From: Chiua virens
Taxonomy: Eukaryota; Basidiomycota; Agaricomycetes; Boletales; Boletaceae
Reading direction: 5' to 3'
NCBI GenBank assembly: GCA_019787685.1
Contig: JAHNUO010000012.1
Location: 1-64,000 of the forward strand
Length of the DNA stretch: 64,000 nt
Made by a program: the position numbers and the translations under genes. The notes beneath the pieces were generated by a model. It made no database searches, was not told where the DNA came from, and worked only from the letters and a program-made list of their open reading frames with translations. Each line of letters begins with the position of its first letter. Position 1 is the stretch's first letter. Positions 10,674 through 22,234 of this stretch are shown in pieces.

Positions 10674-13459
10674 TCACGCGAATCCGCGCAGTAACGTCGC
10701 CAATCGACAGGTGGGTCCGGGATCATACAGATTATCTACCCCTACCTCCAGCTCGGACATGGCATCGGTGATCTTCAACCCTGTTTTCAGTTTCGTCACT
10801 ATGGCTCCCGCCGCCTTCCGCTCCTCCTCCATTTCTTGCACCATCGAATCCTTCTCGGACATCCACGGGCTCGTGTCCTGCGCTTCCTTGGTGGTGTGCT
10901 TCTCTTCCTTCTCGTAGATGGCGACCAACGCCAATATAGGTCTTCTATAGAACGTGCCTGGTATATATCGTTCGGTTAACATGTCCACCAACACATCAGC
11001 TTGGTCGACGTACGCGACGTATCCTGTGCGAGCGTAGGAAGCCCGAGTATCATCCATGTCACGTACCGATAAATGGACGGATGTGTCGCGTTTGTTGTGT
11101 ATTGCGCCCTCTCGGACTTCGGATGGCTGGGCACCGCAGACGATTCGTATTCCATTGCTAGCTGGGTCATGTGCATGGTGGAATACGATAGAAAATGCCC
11201 CCCGGTCATCAGTCCGTTCTGGGGGGTATACACGATGTGCTTCACCCCCGGTGGCTGGATGCTGAAATCCGGGTAATGTTCGTGAGCCCCTCCCAACGAC
11301 ACGGTAATACATCGTGACTCACAGTGTGTCACCTCGTTGGAGCAGAACACCGCCTAGAGTGAAGCCATCCGGGGCACATTGCCCCTCACGGAATACGAGC
11401 AGCCTGTCCCATCTGGCAAACAAGCCCTTTCTGGTGGTCACCTTGTCATCCTTGTCCGCGTCGGCGTAGATCCAAATCTTGCTCCCTGACCTCACGGTGA
11501 TGTATGTGCATAGCCCACATGTATCGACGTGGGCGTGGGTTAGGAATCCCCCGTGTGTCATTATGTCCCAGCCGCGGACACGCTCTGAGTCCCCCGATAT
11601 CGTCTGAACTCCGAAGTATTTCTTCGACTTGTTCTCGCCTGTCTTTGCGAGGTGTGTGGCGTTCATCGTGGCCGACCTGGCGCTCACATTGTCGGATATC
11701 GTCCTGAGGGGTTATCAGCGCATGTCGTGTGTCGGATGACTGTATACAGACCTCACGAAGATCGGAACGTCAGGTTGAATGTTGGGTAGGTCCAGCAGGT
11801 TCAGACATTTTTTCGGGTCGTCTGCAAGTTCTATGAACCGCTTGATCGTCATCGACTCGTGAACGTTGGTCCCATCTCCCTTGTCTCCCTTTCTCGCCTC
11901 CTTCTCGCGTAGTACTGCGTCTGTGTGGGACGGAAATCAGCATCAGCATCGTTGTGTCCAAGTACGACGTAGCGACGCACTTTGTATGTCGACATCCTGG
12001 TGTAAGCTTGGGCGATACATCCCAATCGATTCGACGGTAAACTCCAAGGTTGGGGTGGGTTCCCATCCACGCACCAGGACGGCACTCCCGTTGGACAGTG
12101 CCTCCTCGATTTCGCGGTTCATCTTCACGAGTGCCTGCGTGTCGCTGCCGTCGTATGTGCATTCCACGACCATTGGGCGTCCCGTGTTGTACTTTTCGTC
12201 TTGTGCACGGCGTACTCCAGAGAGAATATTGACAGCGTCAGAGTCCTTGGTTTGTTTATGGAAGGTCAGTCTATGGTGGACGACGTGTGTGTGCTCACCC
12301 ATTTGCTGAACCATGGGACGTATGTCGTCACCCCCAGGTGGAGCCAATCCACAGTCTTCGTATTCTTCGGGCAGCTGATGCCCGTCAGCAGTGATTGCAT
12401 GATCGGCGTCGCTACCATGCATGTCAGCTGCAATGACCATGGCGACTCATACTCTATACGTACTGCGTCGACGCTTGGAGTCCCGGATATCTACTACGGA
12501 GAGAGCGTCCGCGGTCGTTGACTCCAGTGGCTCTTCTTTGATGGCCTTGTCCGTCACCTCATCCGTGTTCATCGCTGTCGCCTTCGACTCTGTGTCATCC
12601 TCGACGGCCTTACGCTTCCCCTTGTCGGTCTTTCTGCTAGGTACGTTCTTCGTCTTCGGCACCACTTCCACCTCTGTACCCACCCTGCCAGTGTGCTTCC
12701 CCTTGTCCGCTTTCTTCTCCTTACTGCGTTCGCTGGCCTCGCCCTTGGATGCTGGTTCTGATGTCACCATCGTGTCTGGAGTGGGTCTCGCACGTTGTCT
12801 GGCTGTATACCTTCTCAACGCGTTTGACTGAGCGTCCCCTGTTGTCTGCGTATCCACTGTATCTAGTGGCTTTTGTGTTGCGTTGTCCGGCCTTTGAAGC
12901 GTTGACTTCCATGCGGTGGTTAGCTTCTTTGACGTCCTAGCATACCTCATAGTACATACCGACGCAGCGGGCTTTTTTCCCGGGGCTGTGTCCCTTTGTG
13001 AGTCGTTCTTCAATATTGTGGCATACCGTTAGACGTTGCATGTCGGGTAGAAGTGTTATAACGCACCTTTTTTATTTCGAGGCCAACCACGGCACGTAGC
13101 TTTTTCATCAGCTGCTCGATCATATCGTCTGTGTCGCCTAGGCCGAGGGCATCGCGTGCGGTGTGGATGCTGGAATGAAAATCAGATTCACTTGACACGA
13201 TCTGTAGGCCTTGAGTTGCACAAGGCGCCGCGTAAACCGTGTCGTCATCGATAGTGACCTTGAGCGCCCTAGTTGGCACCCATTTGATCCAGTCGTGGTC
13301 CTGGAAGATCCATATGTCGGAGTGGCTCATGTATAGATCGCCGGATCGGTTGTCAGTGATGGATCGATCTGGAGACGTCGCCTCGCCATGGAACACAGTT
13401 AGCATTATCGGAAACAACCCCTCCGATATGTAGGGCTGTAGGACTGGGAATCGGCTCAT
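10674..13459 (-). CDS. JmjC-domain protein (putative Fe(II)/2-oxoglutarate hydroxylase)
   Basis: The start is the ATG at 13459 (MSRFPVLQPY). Exon 1 ends at 13067 and an intron covers 13008-13066. A basic low-complexity region follows (12450-13007), then introns near 12300 and 12400, and the exons leading to the JmjC fold. The JmjC signs are the HVD iron-binding motif at 11523-11531, then a GSKIW strand, LGGVLLQRGD, and after an intron (donor GTGAGT near 11310) PPGVKHIVYTP with the second iron His and GGHFLSYSTMHMTQ. This matches the JmjC order H-x-D...H. The substrate could be histone or something else and cannot be told from sequence. After about 11120 the frame changes in a way I could not resolve into an intron. 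The last exon (10674-11060) encodes a helical Glu/Lys-rich tail, so the 3' end is uncertain. Confidence 0.75.
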
Positions 13460-13684
13460 TGGAATGTTGTCGACGAATGGTGTGTGGTTGTGGGTATGGG
13501 TATGGATGTCACGCGCGTCATAACTTATTTATAACAATCTCGCATCATATTTATAACAACGTCAAACAATGCCCATTTTGGAACAACAATGAAATGAAAT
13601 GGTCTATGATGTAAATCGTCGTCAAAAGTGCGAAATGGTCGTAACATAGGGGTATGTAAACTACTATACGTATACACGTCGTTT
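13460..13684. other. Short AT-rich spacer between two minus-strand genes
   Basis: Contains a duplicated ATTTATAACAA word at about 13526 and 13549. It lies between the start of the JmjC gene and the stop of the ATP-grasp-like gene, so it should hold the JmjC promoter. Confidence 0.4.
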
Positions 13685-15917
13685 CTACATAATATAGGGG
13701 TTCCTAATGTCCATCAGCCACTGCCTGAATACCATAGCGAACGTGTCGGCGAATGTGGCCATGGTTTTCTCGAAGTGGTATAACCACAGGCTGGTCGTCG
13801 GCGTACGCTCCACCTCGTTCACGAAGTATTGAGGTTCTGACGTTCCGGACGGGTCGATCTTAATGCCGACGTCCAACCTACAAAATACGCACAGCGACGG
13901 TTTAGCTCCGGTGTCCTTCGTCTCACGCATGACAAGCGATTTCCATGTCTCCCTCACGAACGTGTAGAATTGCTCCCGGCCCTGGGATCTCACCACCCCG
14001 TCTCCTCCTTGTGGATTGACGATAACACGCAGTAGGTCGGCCACGTCGACAGGCTTTGGTGACCGTCGAATGATTTTGCTGGTTAGCGAGTTAATTAGAT
14101 AGAAGATGTCTATGTGGGATGACGACGTACGAGATTTCATCGAACGAACAGAACGACGACGTTTCCTCACCGCGCCACTCACCGTTGGAATGCTTTCTAG
14201 TGTGCATCACCGCCATAACCCGGCCCCCGATGATGAACACCCTCCACTCTCCGATGTCTGCCAAACTGGGCACGTACTCCTGTGCCATCCAGAACGTGCC
14301 AGCGCTTGTGATAGCGTTCAGGTGTGTCCAGGTGCGCTTGGTCTTGGGTGCGGACGGTAGGATGACGTGCTTACTGCATTCGCTGTGGCTACGCTTTAGT
14401 ACTGCGTCTGGGGGTATCGCGTCTCCGTCCTTCAGGATGCGTGTGTGTGGTGAGAAATTGAACCGCATAGAGCTCTGGGCGATGATCTGGAGGTGGCAGA
14501 TGGTCGTCCACTTATCTGACACACGACGGGTTAGCCTGATAGGAGGCCAGAATTGCGTATGAGACCCGAGCTGTGTGACGTGGGCCTCATACATTGAGAA
14601 CGACCGTTTGTCAAGGCCATATGGACTGTTCGGTTCGCTTGTCGTGTGTGTGACGTGAGTGAACTGACATTGTCATGCAGGTCATCGAACCTACTCACCT
14701 GTGTCCAATGGTGTAATCGAGCCCACCGATGATGCAATCGCATTGTGTTAGGTTGGTCCATCCTTCAATGTGACTTGGAGGGTCGAGGATGATGTCTCGG
14801 AACTCCTCCCACGACATGAATGTGACGTCGAACGCGTCCCCACCGTCGAAGTCGTTCATGATCAACATGATCCACAGCTTTACTGACGTTCAGCAGACCA
14901 CTCCTGAGCGAAAGGCGTAATCGACATGACGTACCCATTCCATGATGTTCACTCGGACCCCATGGCGGTTCTCGCTATACTTGTGAACGAACCCTGTGAG
15001 CCCCTTGATCGCTTCAAAGTGTTCGAAGCTTATTTCCCGTCGTGCCCAAGAAAGATTTCGTTCTGCTGCACTTCGAGACATCGCGCGACTTGCATCAGGC
15101 ACATACAAAATCGAGAACGCTTTGTTCTCCGATGGTTCGAGCGGGTACCATGAATTTGGTGGTACGCCAGAAGGCGACCTGGAGAATACTTCAGCCGAGG
15201 AGTCGGTGGTCCAATCCGTCCTGCTAATCCGTAGGGAACTGGTAGAGGCTGCGGATCCGACATTGTTGTAGGGCGGTACGCCAGATGACCCTCTCGACAT
15301 GGATCCGCTAGCACGGGATCCGGTCGACCGAGCTATGGACGGAATGAACTCCGATTCGACGGGTACGTCCTCGTCCTCGTCGTCTTCTATCATTGTGTCC
15401 TCGTCGGCCATGTCAACGTCAACGTCAACATCGACGTCCATTTCCCTGTGCAGTTCGCTGTCAACGCCGAATGAAATATCAGTTCATGTAAAGGTAACAC
15501 ATACCCCGACATGCCATCGTCGTTTTCCTGTAGCTCGTCGTGTTCACCCGACTTGGAGCTGTCGATGTCATCTTCCTCCACTAGGCTCGATCGGTGCTGG
15601 ATTCGCAGGAGCTGTGACACACGCTCCAGCTCACGCTCAGCTTCCTCCGGATCTAAGTACGTCTCTATTTCTTGCTTGGTCGGAGGCCGTGTCCGTTTCG
15701 ATCGTGGAGCCAGTGCCAAGAATGCTTGTCGCCCAGGGCAGTCTTGGTTGCATTTTGGATGTAGTGCTTGGGTTTTTGCATGTACCCCACATGCTCCCCC
15801 ATTTTTTGACCACAGAGGTGTTTCCTTCCAGCCGCTACAGCCACAGGTGTGTAGACAGACCTCGTACCCTTCCAGCCTTCTATGAGCCTTGCGTCTCTTC
15901 CCTCGGTTTGATGTCAT
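13685..15917 (-). CDS. ATP-grasp-like protein with in-frame TGA, possibly inactivated
   Basis: The start is the ATG at 15917. Exon 1 encodes a Cys-rich segment (CLHTCGCSGW, CGVHAKTQ, CNQDCPG), then an intron near 15465-15510 and an acidic Asp-Val repeat. The frame stays coding from there to about 14700 except for one TGA at 14890-14892: both sides (VDYAFRSGVVC and SVKLWIMLIMNDF) are in the same frame. Further introns near 14610-14700 and 14085-14135 join frame-correctly. The C-terminal half reads like an ATP-grasp fold: WMAQEYVPSL, VFIIGGRVMAVMHT, then CRLDVGIK and YFVNEVERTP, the last matching the R-x-D...N-E metal-binding strands. No substrate can be assigned. It may be a recent pseudogene or need read-through; sequence error is possible. 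Confidence 0.55.
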
Positions 15918-16091
15918 CGTACGTGGTTGGTGTAAATGGGAAGGTTATGGTTGAAGGTGGTGGTGACGATGTCGTAACTGATTGTAATTGTGTACATCAT
16001 TTAAGCGTGTTCCACATGTGGGATCACATTACATAATGTGATGGATATTCACTCCGCTTTGTTTTCAAATTCCCTTTGTATCATAACATCC
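15918..16091. promoter_or_regulatory. Divergent intergenic region
   Basis: This 174-bp gap separates the start of the ATP-grasp-like gene (minus) from the start of the first paralog (plus), so it should hold both promoters. No clear TATA element is visible. A TTTAAG word and the repeated CATTACATAATG lie near 15995-16040. Confidence 0.4.
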
Positions 16092-17291
16092 ATGTCGCTC
16101 ACGACCATCCACTACCCAGACCACGTTCCAGGAAAGCAGAAGGTTTCCCGCCTTCTCGCGACAACACGGAGACTCGAAACGTACGATGACTCCACGCTCG
16201 TTGGGGTTTTCCTCCGCGACGAGCGTGAGCGTGCGTGCCTTCTCCCGAAACGATATCTCCGACCATTGGAGTGCTTCTTGTGGCGGGAGAGCGCCATACG
16301 TTTGGTTCTCCACCACATCGACGTCCTGGAGGTACCAGAGGACCTTCACGAAAACCTGAAGATGGTCCTCTGGTACATGGACAACATCTTCGATCAAATA
16401 ATCAGGACCTCCGATCTCAAGATAACCGACGCCACCGACTTCGCTAGCGCGGTATTCGACGATTATCTTCGGATCGAATACTTGGTACGTCGCCACGAAC
16501 CCAAGAATGTCACAAAATACCGGAGGGAGAATGCATTGAATCTGGATCGTAGCGTCCTCGACGAATTCAGTGAGTAAATCTTATATATAGCTCTAGTACT
16601 GATGTCTCCTGACCTGGTTCCCTTATGTTCACAGATTGGGCGCAATATGAGCACGAGCTTGGCGGCGTCTGGTCCGGCGCCAGGTTAAAGTATGATCTCA
16701 AACTGGACCTCCGGACTCTGGCGACAGCAAAGAAAGTCCTGGCGTGCATGACGTCGTTTTACGATCCCCCACTGGCTAACGACGACGACTGTAAGTACAT
16801 AATAATACTCTCCAGACATGTAATGACGTTCGAGCTGTGTAGATGGCTACACATTTGCTGAACATATGATTGATGATGCCGATGAAGCATCGAACGGCAC
16901 GAATACAGAGTCCGATGAGATAGGGGGAGGGGAGGGGAGATCGAAGCACGAATCTGGAAAGGCGGCGGCTAATCAGGGGGAGGCGGCGGCGGGTGGGGGT
17001 AGGGTGAAGGGTCAGGGTCCGGGTCCGGGGGGGCAGAGAAAGGGAAAGAAAGGTGTTGACAATGCGGAGACAAGCAGGGCAAAGGGGAAGGAAGTTGTCG
17101 ACGGCCCAGAGACAACCAGGGCAAAGGGAAAGGGGACGCGAAAGGGTAAGGAAGTTGTCGACAACCCAGAGACAACCAGGGCGACGGGGAAGGGGAAGGG
17201 GAAGGGGAAGGGGGGCAATGGGAAGAATGGCAATGGGCGGAAAGGGAGGCGTACGGTTCGATCTCAGTCGGTCGTCTTGTCAGATGATTGA
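16092..17291 (+). CDS. Unknown protein, paralog 1, basic Lys/Gly repeat tail
   Basis: The ATG at 16092 opens exon 1 to 16571. Introns near 16572-16635 and 16792-16843 keep frame: DEF joins NWAQYEHELGG, and DD joins YGYTFAEHM. The core motifs LLPKRYLRPLECFLWR, VLWYMDNIFDQIIR and DDYLRIEYLVRRHEP align with LLPNAYLTHFTSTLWR, IMVFLDNIIEAMVR and DHYLAAEFLVGRHEP in the next gene. The splice site following the core is also at the same point (an AAxWxxxE junction). The tail from about 16960 is Gly/Lys-rich with three repeats of a KGKEVVDxPETTRA type. I do not recognise the fold. The Lys-rich tail suggests nucleic-acid or chromatin contact, but that is inference. Confidence 0.7.
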
Positions 17292-17430
17292 GCGTAGTGT
17301 AGACGTTTAGAGCGTCTGTACATTTCGTGCGAATGCATCGTGCATGTTATGCCCGCATACTGATACCAGGGTTGAATACATCAGCAAGGCCGTAACGCTC
17401 TCAAATTATTCGTATATCATGTTCCCTACT

Positions 17431-17556
17431 ATATTCGCCATATTCGCCACCATATTCGCCACTATATTCGCCATATTCGCCACTATATTCGCCACTATAT
17501 TCGCCACTATATTCGCCACTATATTCGCCACTATATTCGCCACCATATTCTCCATG
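17431..17556. repeat. ATTCGCC minisatellite, array 2
   Basis: About 14 units of ATATTCGCCACT and ATTCGCCAT, the same words as at 10216-10592. It is followed to about 17700 by decayed units (ATATTCACCGGT, CATTCGCCACTATATTCG). It lies between the two paralogous genes. Confidence 0.9.
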
Positions 17557-17916
17557 TTCGCCACTTATATATATTCACCGGTATCTTCGTCTGTACATTC
17601 AACGTTACATTCGCCACTATATTCGTATGTGTATTCGTCGATATATTCAACATTACATTCGCCTGTATATTTCCATTTGTATTCTACCTATGTATTGGCG
17701 TCACGTCTATAAATATGTATTACAAACGGTTCAGATCTCTGATATGCATTATGGACCACAGCTGCCGATGACGTGTTCTAGGTTCATAGTTTAGAGTTGA
17801 CACGTGGCAGCGTGAGACTGATTATGTCATGTCCATCCTTTGTTCCTGCCCTCGCCTGTATCTTTTAACCACAACCACCACCACCCGAATTACGTTCCGA
17901 CCAGACTACAACCATC

Positions 17917-20768
17917 ATGTCCGACGCCTACTGGCCAAACACCCTCCCCACTCCTCTCCACATCGACTATATACTTCAGGTCAAGTATACTGTCGTCCCC
18001 CTGAGCAACGGGAAGTACTTCCAGGTGAAGGAAACCAACCTGTACGACGACGTCACAAGCAACCGGGTTCTACTCCCGAATGCCTATCTAACGCATTTCA
18101 CCTCCACCCTCTGGCGCCACCAACTAGTTATGGCGCTCTACTCAAAGTATCGCAAGAGCCGCAAGCGAAAGTACGCAAACTACCGCCCTGCCATCCTGCG
18201 CATCATGGTTTTCCTGGACAACATCATCGAGGCGATGGTTCGACCAGCACTTGTGGTCGACAAGAGCAAGCTTGCCACATGGCGCAACCCCAACTTCGAC
18301 CACTACCTCGCGGCGGAATTCCTCGTCGGACGCCACGAGCCCTCTGTTCTGCGCAGCGTTCGGTTGGAGATACCCACCAACATCGAGCGCATCGACATTG
18401 CCAAACTAGGTAAGTACTCGTACGCTCATACATCATACCACGAGCTCATTAGAACATATCTTAGACTGGGATGAGTGGTTACCACGCATCGACGAACGTC
18501 TTGAAGGACGTGCGTATGAGTACGACATAGACCAGGTTCCTGACGAAGACATGGATACGCTGTGGGACCTCGTCAAGGAGTATTACTCAAGAGAGATCGA
18601 CTTGCCGTGGAGTAAGCATTTTTATTCTGTTCAAGATTAATAATGACATCTTATCATACACAGTATTAACTTGGTTAGATCCGGCAACGCATGACGAACG
18701 CGTATGTATTGCAATATTGATGCGCACACATTTAACTAATAACAGAATGAACAGATGGACAAAGAAACCGAAGAGGGTGAGGATGACAAAGACAAGGATG
18801 TCGAGGAAGGCAAGGGCATTGAGGACGGTGAGGACGGTGAGGACGGTGAGGGCATCGAGGATGGCGAGGGCATCGAGGAAGGTGAGGGTGCCGAGGAAGG
18901 TGAGAACGGCGAGGGTGTCGAGGAGGGCGTCGAGGAGAGACTCGAAACGGTAACAAACGAGATTCAAAACCTCAGTGGGTGGGCGGTGGAGAGCCAGGAT
19001 GTTGGAAGTGTATCTGAGGACGTGGATGTGTCTGTCAGGCAGACCAACTCTTCACAGGTGGACGAGATCGATGAAAGCGACGAACCGAATGAACCGAAGC
19101 TCGACCACATCGAAGATGCGATGGATGTAGACGTGAACACTTCAGAAGGTATGTTACACACACCGCCATGTCGTCTCTTCATTGCTTATGATGAACTAAA
19201 CGTATAGAGGGTCCACGGTCCTCCAGTACGTTTTTCCTTGCTGTTGTACATTATTCGTATGTCTGACTAATATGTGATTTTTCCTACTAGTAGATGATAG
19301 CATTCATTCTCGAGAATCAACCGCTCCACCTCCGAATCAAATGGCAGGGAAAAAGCGTGCAAGAGTGGACGACTCGGATGACATTGACATGCGACCACGG
19401 TCCCAGAGCAGAACACGCTCGGTACCCCCTACAGGAGCTGTTCAGGCGCCATCCAAGACCATCGTCGCCTTTAACCCGTCATTCTTCATAGATTCGTCCG
19501 TTTGTGAGTAGTGTAATTCAATGTAGTATACATCCCCAGCCAGTAAATACATCATTGTCTTAGCCTCAACAGCGATGCAAGTCAGCGATAATCATGCATC
19601 ACCGCAGGATGTTGGTAGGTCATCTTCAAGTCCCATTTTAATGGTTACAAATGGACAGAACATTGTTTCAGACAACCACACTCATTTCGACGTTGCTCCA
19701 ATCTTACTAGATGAACCCACTAGCTCTCGTCAATACGACATTACACCTGACTTTGACGTCACTCCGACGAATTGTGTGGACGAGTCGGACATGCAAGTCG
19801 ATCTTCCCGATGGCCGGTTTCCTTCGTACGATGCAGATTCCACTGATGTGGTCAGGATAGAAGATATGCCAGGCCGGATGGACGATGCCATTGAAGAATT
19901 TACCACCGTCAAGCGACCTAGAGGCCGCCCAAAGGGCAGCAAGAAACGGGCGAAGGGGGAGTCTACCACCAAGAATGTCCAGGAAAGCAAGACATCGGGT
20001 GGTACAGATGACAGGCCGATTCAGCTCGTGCAGGACCTCCCTCAGACCGAACAGAAACTTCAAGGACACCAGAAAGAAATCAAGAATAGGCGCAAGGGAA
20101 AACAGAAGACCACAGAGCATAAGGAGCACATCATCACGGATGTCGTTAGAGGTCAAACAGGATATGATATGGTCACCGTCACGATTTCTCCCCTTGAAGG
20201 TCCAGCTGTAATGTCTCAAATCCGTGCTGACATGTCCTCCGATCCACATACTGCCATCAAGGAAGGTCCATCACCAATGCAGCCGTCATCATCCAAAGTC
20301 AGGCTTTCTACTGATGTGCACGACGATGTATCGTCCGAACAACGCTCAACACTGGATGACCTCGTGGACAGGATGCGAACACTGGCAAAAGAGTACAAGA
20401 ATGGAAGTGATGTGGATGTCGAGGTAGGTCGTATTCACTTTCTCAATAGTATGAGATTTGATGAGCTGGATAGCTTATGCACCTATTCACTACGGTGAAG
20501 GTGGAATATGATGCAAACAAACCAAGGTTCCAGAATATCGTCTCACGTGTGAGAGGTGATAAACACGCCTTTGTATGTTATTATTTCACCTTCGTTAGCC
20601 TTTCTGGCATATATAGCTGATGACATCCTGTAGAAAACATTCATGAAAGACGTCACAAAGATGGCTACACGACTTCATAAGATAGAGAAGGAGAAGGATG
20701 ACAGAGTGACAGACAAAGTTAGAAAGGGGCTACTTATTCTAGCACACGAATGTGGATTGACAAAGTGA
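17917..20768 (+). CDS. Unknown protein, paralog 2, acidic region, AT-hook and helical C-terminus
   Basis: The ATG at 17917 gives MSDAYWPNTLP. Exon 1 ends at about 18410. The introns then join in frame: KL+DWDEWLPRIDERL, PW+ILTWLDPATHDER, NEQMDKETEEG, then an acidic Glu-Gly-Asp stretch (18770-18950), small exons near 19208-19290, and the FFIDSSV/SSTAMQV junction across 19504-19561. The long exon to about 20424 carries a canonical AT-hook, KRPRGRPKGSKK, near 19912-19947. After introns near 20425-20474 and 20575-20633, a basic helical segment ends at TGA 20766. The N-terminal 180 residues are paralogous to the gene at 16092-17291, but the tail is entirely different. The AT-hook suggests binding to AT-rich DNA; the core is unrecognised. 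Confidence 0.7.
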
Positions 20769-20785
20769 TGTTATTCCATATGGTA

Positions 20786-21385
20786 CTATAGATACCACTC
20801 CCTTTGCCTTTGTTGGCACACAGGGCACCTGTAATGAACATGAGACTTTTTAGCCCGATTCACAGTGTCCAGTGTGATCTGATCCTTCCATCGCATGCAT
20901 GTGCCTTCCTTAGTCGCGTCCGCTTCGTGAAAAGCTTTCCAAATTGCTGACGTCTGTACCCCATTCCCCACTACACCATGACATTTCCCTCTGGACGTCG
21001 GAACACATAGAAGCTTGATAAAATCTGGGTCCAATGAAAGCCGTCTTTCATCCACCAGTTCGGCAATTGCTTCCTTCATCCGCGTGCTGCCTTTCGGCAG
21101 GCCTTGTAAGCAATCACAATGTAGCCAGCTGTTGCATCCGTAACAATAGCGTTGTTCATCTTGATCTGGGTTGTATGGTCTTTTACAGACCTGGCAAAAG
21201 CTTGAGGAATTCTGGAAACCGTTCTTGGATCAGCCATTCAAACTAGTCGATTGTTTGCATACCTCTAACCTAGGATTCGCCTTGGCATTTTTGATCGACC
21301 AACGTGTATACACATCGTCTTTTCCTATAAATGTACCACTGGAACTCTCCTCTGAAAGCTCTATGATATCTGCAGGTGCTGTCAT
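20786..21385 (-). CDS. Small PHD-finger protein
   Basis: The ATG at 21385 (MTAPADIIELSEESS) opens exon 1 to 21263. A 51-nt intron (21212-21262) joins GAG to AATTCC, and exon 2 runs to TAG at 20786. Exon 2 contains FCQVCKRPYN, then RYCYGCNSWLHCDCL, and near the end HYRCPVCQ: a C-x2-C...C-x2-C...H-x2-C...C-x2-C PHD-type zinc finger with an unusually long loop before the last pair. The residues upstream (FIGKDDVYTRW) could be the end of a BAH-like domain, but that is only a guess. It would be a chromatin reader if expressed. The stop lies 17 bp from the stop of the convergent AT-hook gene. Confidence 0.65.
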
Positions 21386-22234
21386 GCTTTTAGTTCAATT
21401 TCATCAAAATTGGATGACATTTGTCTAGACAACTTACACATGATTTGCTCTGGAGCAATGATGTCTAGATGATCCGATAGCACAAGCTCCATCCTTCCCA
21501 CATTTGCAGCGATGCTTGAGTGACAATCAGATTGTGAACATCATTTCCATCATACATGGACTTTACATACATATCATTAGATATATCATCCTTCCTGTAG
21601 TACCATCTGATGGAAATCCATGCTTTCTGTGACCATGGTCAGTCACAATAATTTTATGAATGAAATCACAATGCACATACATAGATATTCTTGATTCGTT
21701 GAACTCTTATTTCTTGTATCACACCATACCACATGACTCTATTCTCACCCCTTATGACGATACTGATCACAAAATCTCATTAGTAAAATGTCTTAGCATG
21801 GGTAATAGGTTCATCACCTGTCACCATTATAGAACGTGTGTGTCATATGCTCTGGGATCTTTGTTGTTCCTGCGAGCACTGCATCATCTGCATTCATGAG
21901 GTTGATTACTGTGTCAACTTAGTCAGTTTCACTGAGCCATTGTATGAAGGACAACTGACTCACTTCGTAGATTTGTGGAGAGTGGGAGACTACGGAAGGT
22001 GGCATGGGATGGAATAGATGGTGACATGGTAGATGGTGAAGTGAAGTAGGGTTGTGAAAAAAAGCACTTTGTAGGGCGATCGCTTAATCTAGGTTTGAGC
22101 ATTCAAATGTTGATATACATTCACGTAACAGCGGCTATCCTAACTTAAGCGATGATGGCTTTGATATTACGTCTTAAGGATATAGGCAAGCCACATTGCA
22201 GTTCGGATGCTTAACACACCTACTTTCAACCACC
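21386..22234. other. AT-rich upstream region of the Ulp1 gene
   Basis: No supported gene. Short frames on both strands lack motifs. The word GCACTTTGTAGGGCGATCGC near 22065 and the poly-A at 22058 stand out slightly. It should contain the promoter of the large plus-strand gene. Confidence 0.35.
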
